From contig DOZA01000051.1 in NCBI GenBank assembly GCA_003518245.1, forward strand, positions 1 through 11,464: DNA of 11,464 nucleotides, written 5' to 3'. Positions 8,106-11,464 of this stretch are shown here, piece by piece. The DNA is from Bacteroidales bacterium (lineage in GTDB: Bacteria > Bacteroidota > Bacteroidia > Bacteroidales > VadinHA17). The notes under the pieces were generated by a model, which had not been told where the DNA came from, did no database searches, and saw nothing but the letters and a program-made list of their open reading frames with translations. A program made the position numbers and the translations under genes. Every line of letters starts with the position of its first letter. Positions within the stretch are counted from its first letter, which is position 1.

Positions 8106-8831
8106 TTATTGTAATTCCTTTGTTTTTATATTCTTGAACCATATTTTACTTCCATGGTCCTGTAATCCGATATGACCTGATTTTGCTTTTCCATACGCCG
8201 GATAATTTTTCCATTTACCTTTGTTTACTTTTTCTTCCCATTCATCATTCCATGCTGTGAACTCAACAATCTTTTTACCGTTCAGGTAATGTATTACTTT
8301 TCCATTATCAAATATTATTCTTGAGCTGTTCCACTGACCGACAGGGTTTAGCTCTTTCTGAGTTGTATCAGCTGGTGTCATAGCATAATCAGCACCGGTT
8401 GAATTATGCGGAGTAACGCCTCCCGGAAAACCTATATCATCAATTAACTGGTATTCAGGGCCTGAGAAATAAGTTGATTTCAGTCCAGGTCCTTCCATCA
8501 CGTGGTACAGAATACCGCTATTGCCTCCCGGAGCCAGTTTCCAGTCTATTTTAAGATCGAAATTCTCATACTTGTCGATAGTTATTATGTCACCTCCGAT
8601 ATCACCTCCTTCACCGGCAGACATAAGTGTTCCGTCGACTACTTTCCATGCAGATGGTATTTCGGTCATATTATAACCTCTCCAACCATCGGTTGTTTTT
8701 CCATCAAAAAGTAATTTCCATCCTTCTTTCTTTTCCTCCCTTGTTAATTTGTTATCTTTTGGTCCTGGCTGGCAGGATGAAAGAATTGAAAAAATTACCA
8801 GAGTAAAAACGAGATATTTAAATTTCATCAT
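8106..8831 (-). CDS. DUF1080 (PF06439, 3-keto-disaccharide hydrolase family) lipoprotein
   Basis: From ATG 8831 the protein has 241 residues; ATG 8828 is equally possible. The longer reading to 8861 needs a TTG start inside a promoter-like motif, so I set it aside. The signal peptide ends in LSSC, giving lipidated Cys20. The single PF06439 concanavalin-like jelly roll spans about 36-240. Its blocks are GWKLLFDGKTTDGWRGY (37-53), the DIITIDKYENFDLKIDWKL stretch (81-99), GGNSGILYHV, PEYQLIDD, then GHIGLQDHGSKIWFKNIK (219-236). Members were long of unknown function. The family is now linked to cleavage of 3-keto-glycosides made by Gfo/Idh-type oxidoreductases in Bacteroidota; no such oxidoreductase is in this window. 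It is the first gene of a minus-strand run with a sulfatase and a plug protein, which suggests work on the same glycan. A purely binding role is an alternative, because many family members are uncharacterised. Confidence 0.88.
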   Translation of the reverse strand: MMKFKYLVFTLVIFSILSSCQPGPKDNKLTREEKKEGWKLLFDGKTTDGWRGYNMTEIPSAWKVVDGTLMSAGEGGDIGGDIITIDKYENFDLKIDWKLAPGGNSGILYHVMEGPGLKSTYFSGPEYQLIDDIGFPGGVTPHNSTGADYAMTPADTTQKELNPVGQWNSSRIIFDNGKVIHYLNGKKIVEFTAWNDEWEEKVNKGKWKNYPAYGKAKSGHIGLQDHGSKIWFKNIKTKELQ

Positions 8832-8992
8832 TAAATTTATTATTTTAGTTACATTATTCAAATATAGATATAATACTGCATTTATTTGCTTTCGGATAAT
8901 GATTTAATTATTATTGGAATATTACTATTTATGGCATTTATAATGTCAGGTCTAAGGTTGAAAAAAATATAAAATTTCTGTTAGACATTAAA
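8832..8992. promoter_or_regulatory. Divergent intergenic region between DUF1080 and GH116 genes
   Basis: This 161-bp AT-rich stretch is the longest gene-free part of the window and must carry the promoter of the minus-strand run and probably that of the GH116 gene. Only the minus-strand -7-like element at 8859-8866 could be recognised. For the plus strand, no TAnnTTTG match is evident before ATG 8993. I saw no operator-like palindrome and no riboswitch-like structure. Confidence 0.5.
8859..8866 (-). promoter_or_regulatory. Candidate Bacteroidota -7 promoter element (TATATTTG)
   Basis: The minus strand reads TATATTTG, a full match to the Bacteroidota sigma-ABfr -7 consensus TAnnTTTG. It lies about 28 nt before ATG 8831, leaving a short 5' leader. 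No TTTG-type -33 element was found at the usual distance upstream, so the call rests on one short motif in AT-rich DNA. Confidence 0.35.
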
Positions 8993-11464
8993 ATGAGTCT
9001 GTTTAAAGTCAAATACTCCAGTACACTTCTGTTATTTCTCTATCTTGTTTATCTCCCATTATATTCACAGGTAAATGATGCTTTCTCTATTCCTGCCTCT
9101 AAAGGTTTATCTGAACAATGGATATCGGCATTGAGAGACAGGGGTGAACCTGAAATCTGGAGTGGAGAGGATTTGAAGTACATAGGTATGCCTGTTGGAG
9201 GGATAGCCTGTGGTCAGCTTTACCTTGGAGGGGATGGCAGATTATGGTTATGGGATATTTTTAAAAGTAATTATAGCAGGGAGGATGTAAGAGCTTTGGG
9301 GCTTAAGTTAAACCTGATGACCATGAATGGTCATTACACTGAACCAGTGTTAGCAGATGGTGGTATTTACAGCACACGGAATGGTGCAGATGTTGACCAG
9401 GGTTTTATCATCAGGATAAATACAAAAGAAGGAACAGAAATACGCAGCCTTGACAGGCATGGTTTCCCGGGGGTGGAGTTCAGAGGGGAGTGGCCGCTTG
9501 GAAGGATTAAATACTGTGATCAGAATTTTCCACTGGATATCCATATGGAAGCTTTCTCGCCTTTTATTCCTCTGGATCCAAAAAACTCAGCACTACCGGC
9601 AACAGTTATATTATTCAGGATTAAGAATAATAGTAACGAAGAGGTCGGGGCAACTATTTTAGGATGGCTGCAAAATGCTACCTGCCCTTATGATAATGAG
9701 TCAGAGTTAGGTGAAAGGAAAAATAACCTGATCAGTCGGGAGGGACTGACTACATTGTATTGTGATATTGTCCCATCGGCTGGGAAAGGATTAGATACAC
9801 ATCATGGATACGGCTCAATGGCTTTAAGCCTGATAAGCGAGAAAAACAATTCTGTGATTGGTAATCCTGATGCAAACAGTGATAAACCTGGCGATGAATT
9901 CTTTGAAATATTTCATCCTGGTGCTTCAAAAAGTAAAAAATTGAACCGAAAGCTGGTTGGGTCAATAGGAAAAAAGATCGTTCTGGGGCCCGGAGAACAG
10001 GAAACACTTACATTCCTGTTAACATGGTATTTCCCATTACACCAGCAAAAGGATGGTGTTATGGCACGATTAAAAGGTTTTTCTGACTTAAACAGACATT
10101 ATAAAGACTGGTTCACCGACGCATATGATGTGGCTTTATATATTAAAAGTAACTACGATTACCTTGTAGGTAATACAGTTAAATGGAATAAAACCTGGTA
10201 TAACTCAACACTTCCTTACTGGTTTCTCGACAGGACAATGATACCAACAGATGCCCTTGCAACCCAGACTGTACACTGGTTTGATAATGGTAGGTTCTGG
10301 GGATGGGAAGGTGTAGAGAGCTGTGCCGGTACCTGTACACATGTGTGGAATTATGCACAGGCCCTTGCCCGCTTATTCCCGGGCCTGGAAAGAGATATTC
10401 GCAAGAGGGTTGATTATGGAATTGCTTTTGACAGTATAACAGGAGCAATAGGTTATCGCGGAGAAATAAACATGACACCTGCAATTGACGGACATGCTGG
10501 TGTAATAATCAGAACATGGCGGGAGCATACTATGACAACAGATAATAAATTCTTAGAAGAACTATGGCCTGATGTAAAAAAGGCTGCTAAATGGCTGATA
10601 TCCAATGATCCCAATTCAAACGGAATGATCGAAGGAGCACAGAAGAATACACTTGATGCTAGTTGGTATGGTCCTAATGCATGGATCTCATCGGTTTATT
10701 GTGCAGCCCTAAAAGCAGCAGAACAAATGGCCATAAGGGTTGAAGATCTTTCATTTGCTGATTCATGTGGTTTTATTGCAGACAGAGGTTATAAGAATAT
10801 ACCTCATTCATTGTTCAACGGCGAATACTTCATTCATAAACCACCTGATTACAATAATATAAATTCAAATAACGGGTGTCATATCGACCAGGTGCTGGGG
10901 CAGTCGTGGGCTATACAAACAGGTTTGCCCAGGGTATTACCCGAGGAGGTAACCAGGCAGGCACTTAATTCAATCTGGAAGTATAACTCTGCTCCGGATG
11001 CGGGAACTTATGCCGTTAATCATAAAGCTATAAAGGGACATCGGGTATATGCATCTGAAGGTGAAGCCGGACTGATAATGGCCACATGGCCATATGGAGG
11101 TGATTCCCTTGCTGATCCGCGTATGAATGAAAAAATTGAAGATTTTGAAACATGGCTGGGAGCAGGAGGGTATTTTGATGAGTGTATGACAGGTTTTGAA
11201 TATCAGGTAGCTGCACATATGATCTATGAAGGCGAACCGGATAGTAAAATGGTAAGAAATGGTCTGGCTGTAACACGGGCTATTCATGACCGGTATTCAC
11301 CTGAGAAACGTAATCCATATAATGAAATTGAATGCGGTGACCACTATGCCCGGGCAATGGCAGCTTTTGGAGTGTACCTCGCTGCATGCGGTTTTAAGTA
11401 TAATGGGCCGGAAGGGACACTGGGTTTCGACCCCAAAGTGTATCCCGGTAAATTCAGGGGGGCT
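8993..11464 (+). CDS. Secreted GH116 family beta-glycosidase (GBA2-like), 3' end outside window
   Basis: The frame is open from ATG 8993 to the right edge (824 codons, no stop). A Sec signal (hydrophobic 10-24, ending LYSQ) has no lipobox. The N-terminal beta-sandwich (PF12215 type) starts around GMPVGGIACGQLYLG (65-79). The (alpha/alpha)6 catalytic domain (PF04685/DUF608) begins near 390. Glu439 in WGWEG is the likely nucleophile, close to the Glu441 nucleophile I recall for Thermoanaerobacterium TxGH116. Asp555 in NTLDASWYGPNAW aligns with the human GBA2 acid/base (TYDGW). The block NEIECGDHYARAMA (777-790) is the GH116 hallmark, and CTHVWNYAQ (448-456) follows the nucleophile. Characterised bacterial members are beta-glucosidases, beta-xylosidases or act on N-acetylglucosamine; which applies is unknown. 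The sequence after GTLGFDPK suggests a C-terminal extension beyond the window. It is divergent from the DUF1080 gene and may belong to the same locus. Confidence 0.92.
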   Translation, partial: MSLFKVKYSSTLLLFLYLVYLPLYSQVNDAFSIPASKGLSEQWISALRDRGEPEIWSGEDLKYIGMPVGGIACGQLYLGGDGRLWLWDIFKSNYSREDVRALGLKLNLMTMNGHYTEPVLADGGIYSTRNGADVDQGFIIRINTKEGTEIRSLDRHGFPGVEFRGEWPLGRIKYCDQNFPLDIHMEAFSPFIPLDPKNSALPATVILFRIKNNSNEEVGATILGWLQNATCPYDNESELGERKNNLISREGLTTLYCDIVPSAGKGLDTHHGYGSMALSLISEKNNSVIGNPDANSDKPGDEFFEIFHPGASKSKKLNRKLVGSIGKKIVLGPGEQETLTFLLTWYFPLHQQKDGVMARLKGFSDLNRHYKDWFTDAYDVALYIKSNYDYLVGNTVKWNKTWYNSTLPYWFLDRTMIPTDALATQTVHWFDNGRFWGWEGVESCAGTCTHVWNYAQALARLFPGLERDIRKRVDYGIAFDSITGAIGYRGEINMTPAIDGHAGVIIRTWREHTMTTDNKFLEELWPDVKKAAKWLISNDPNSNGMIEGAQKNTLDASWYGPNAWISSVYCAALKAAEQMAIRVEDLSFADSCGFIADRGYKNIPHSLFNGEYFIHKPPDYNNINSNNGCHIDQVLGQSWAIQTGLPRVLPEEVTRQALNSIWKYNSAPDAGTYAVNHKAIKGHRVYASEGEAGLIMATWPYGGDSLADPRMNEKIEDFETWLGAGGYFDECMTGFEYQVAAHMIYEGEPDSKMVRNGLAVTRAIHDRYSPEKRNPYNEIECGDHYARAMAAFGVYLAACGFKYNGPEGTLGFDPKVYPGKFRGA

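Noticed and set aside
8832..8861. Longer reading of the DUF1080 protein starting at 8861
   Set aside because: The start would be TTG, it adds a non-signal stretch before the ATG ATG pair, and it overlaps the TATATTTG promoter-like element.
409..11287. Many open frames of 60-105 codons opposite or overlapping the large genes
   Set aside because: They lie inside well-supported genes in other frames, have no recognisable domains and often have Cys/His/Leu-rich shadow composition.
1..11464. Search for CRISPR repeats, tRNA, IS ends and attachment sites
   Set aside because: No regularly spaced repeats, cloverleaf-like stretches, transposase frames or terminal inverted repeats were seen.

Overview
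The window looks like chromosomal DNA of a Bacteroidota bacterium. The grounds are an AT-rich base composition, start codons without clear Shine-Dalgarno sequences, many SPase II lipoproteins, a SusC-type plug module, and a dense set of secreted carbohydrate-active enzymes and sulfatases. A marine or gut member of Bacteroidales/Marinilabiliales or Flavobacteriia would fit, but the sequence does not settle the genus. All eight genes fit one theme: desulfation and hydrolysis of a sulfated, probably rhamnose-containing, heteropolysaccharide.

Layout. Positions 1-5789 (+ strand) form a tight gene run: the tail of a GH106-like alpha-L-rhamnosidase, a GH3 beta-glycosidase with an inserted PA14 domain, and two different S1 sulfatase lipoproteins. 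Intergenic gaps are 15, 5 and 90 bp. Positions 5798-8831 (- strand) form a second run, transcribed in the order DUF1080 lipoprotein (PF06439, 3-keto-disaccharide hydrolase family), third S1 sulfatase lipoprotein, small carboxypeptidase-regulatory/TonB-plug protein. Both internal gaps are 41 bp. The two runs converge with only 8 bp between stop codons. At 8832-8992 a divergent intergenic region separates the DUF1080 gene from a secreted GH116 enzyme (+ strand) that runs off the right edge.

How they may work together (inference). The three sulfatases would remove sulfate esters from the glycan. The rhamnosidase, GH3 and GH116 exo-enzymes would then release monosaccharides. The DUF1080 protein may cleave oxidised (3-keto) glycosides made by a partner oxidoreductase that is not in the window. 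The window has no complete SusC/SusD pair, no polysaccharide lyase, no sulfatase-maturating enzyme and no regulator, so import, FGly maturation and control must be encoded elsewhere.

No tRNA, rRNA, CRISPR array, insertion sequence or attachment site was seen. No stretch over 300 bp lacks a gene; the longest gene-free stretch is 161 bp. The most unusual items are the barrel-less plug protein sharing an apparent operon with a sulfatase and a DUF1080 protein, and two sulfatases whose usual GKWH sulfate-site motif is changed to GKFG and GKWN.
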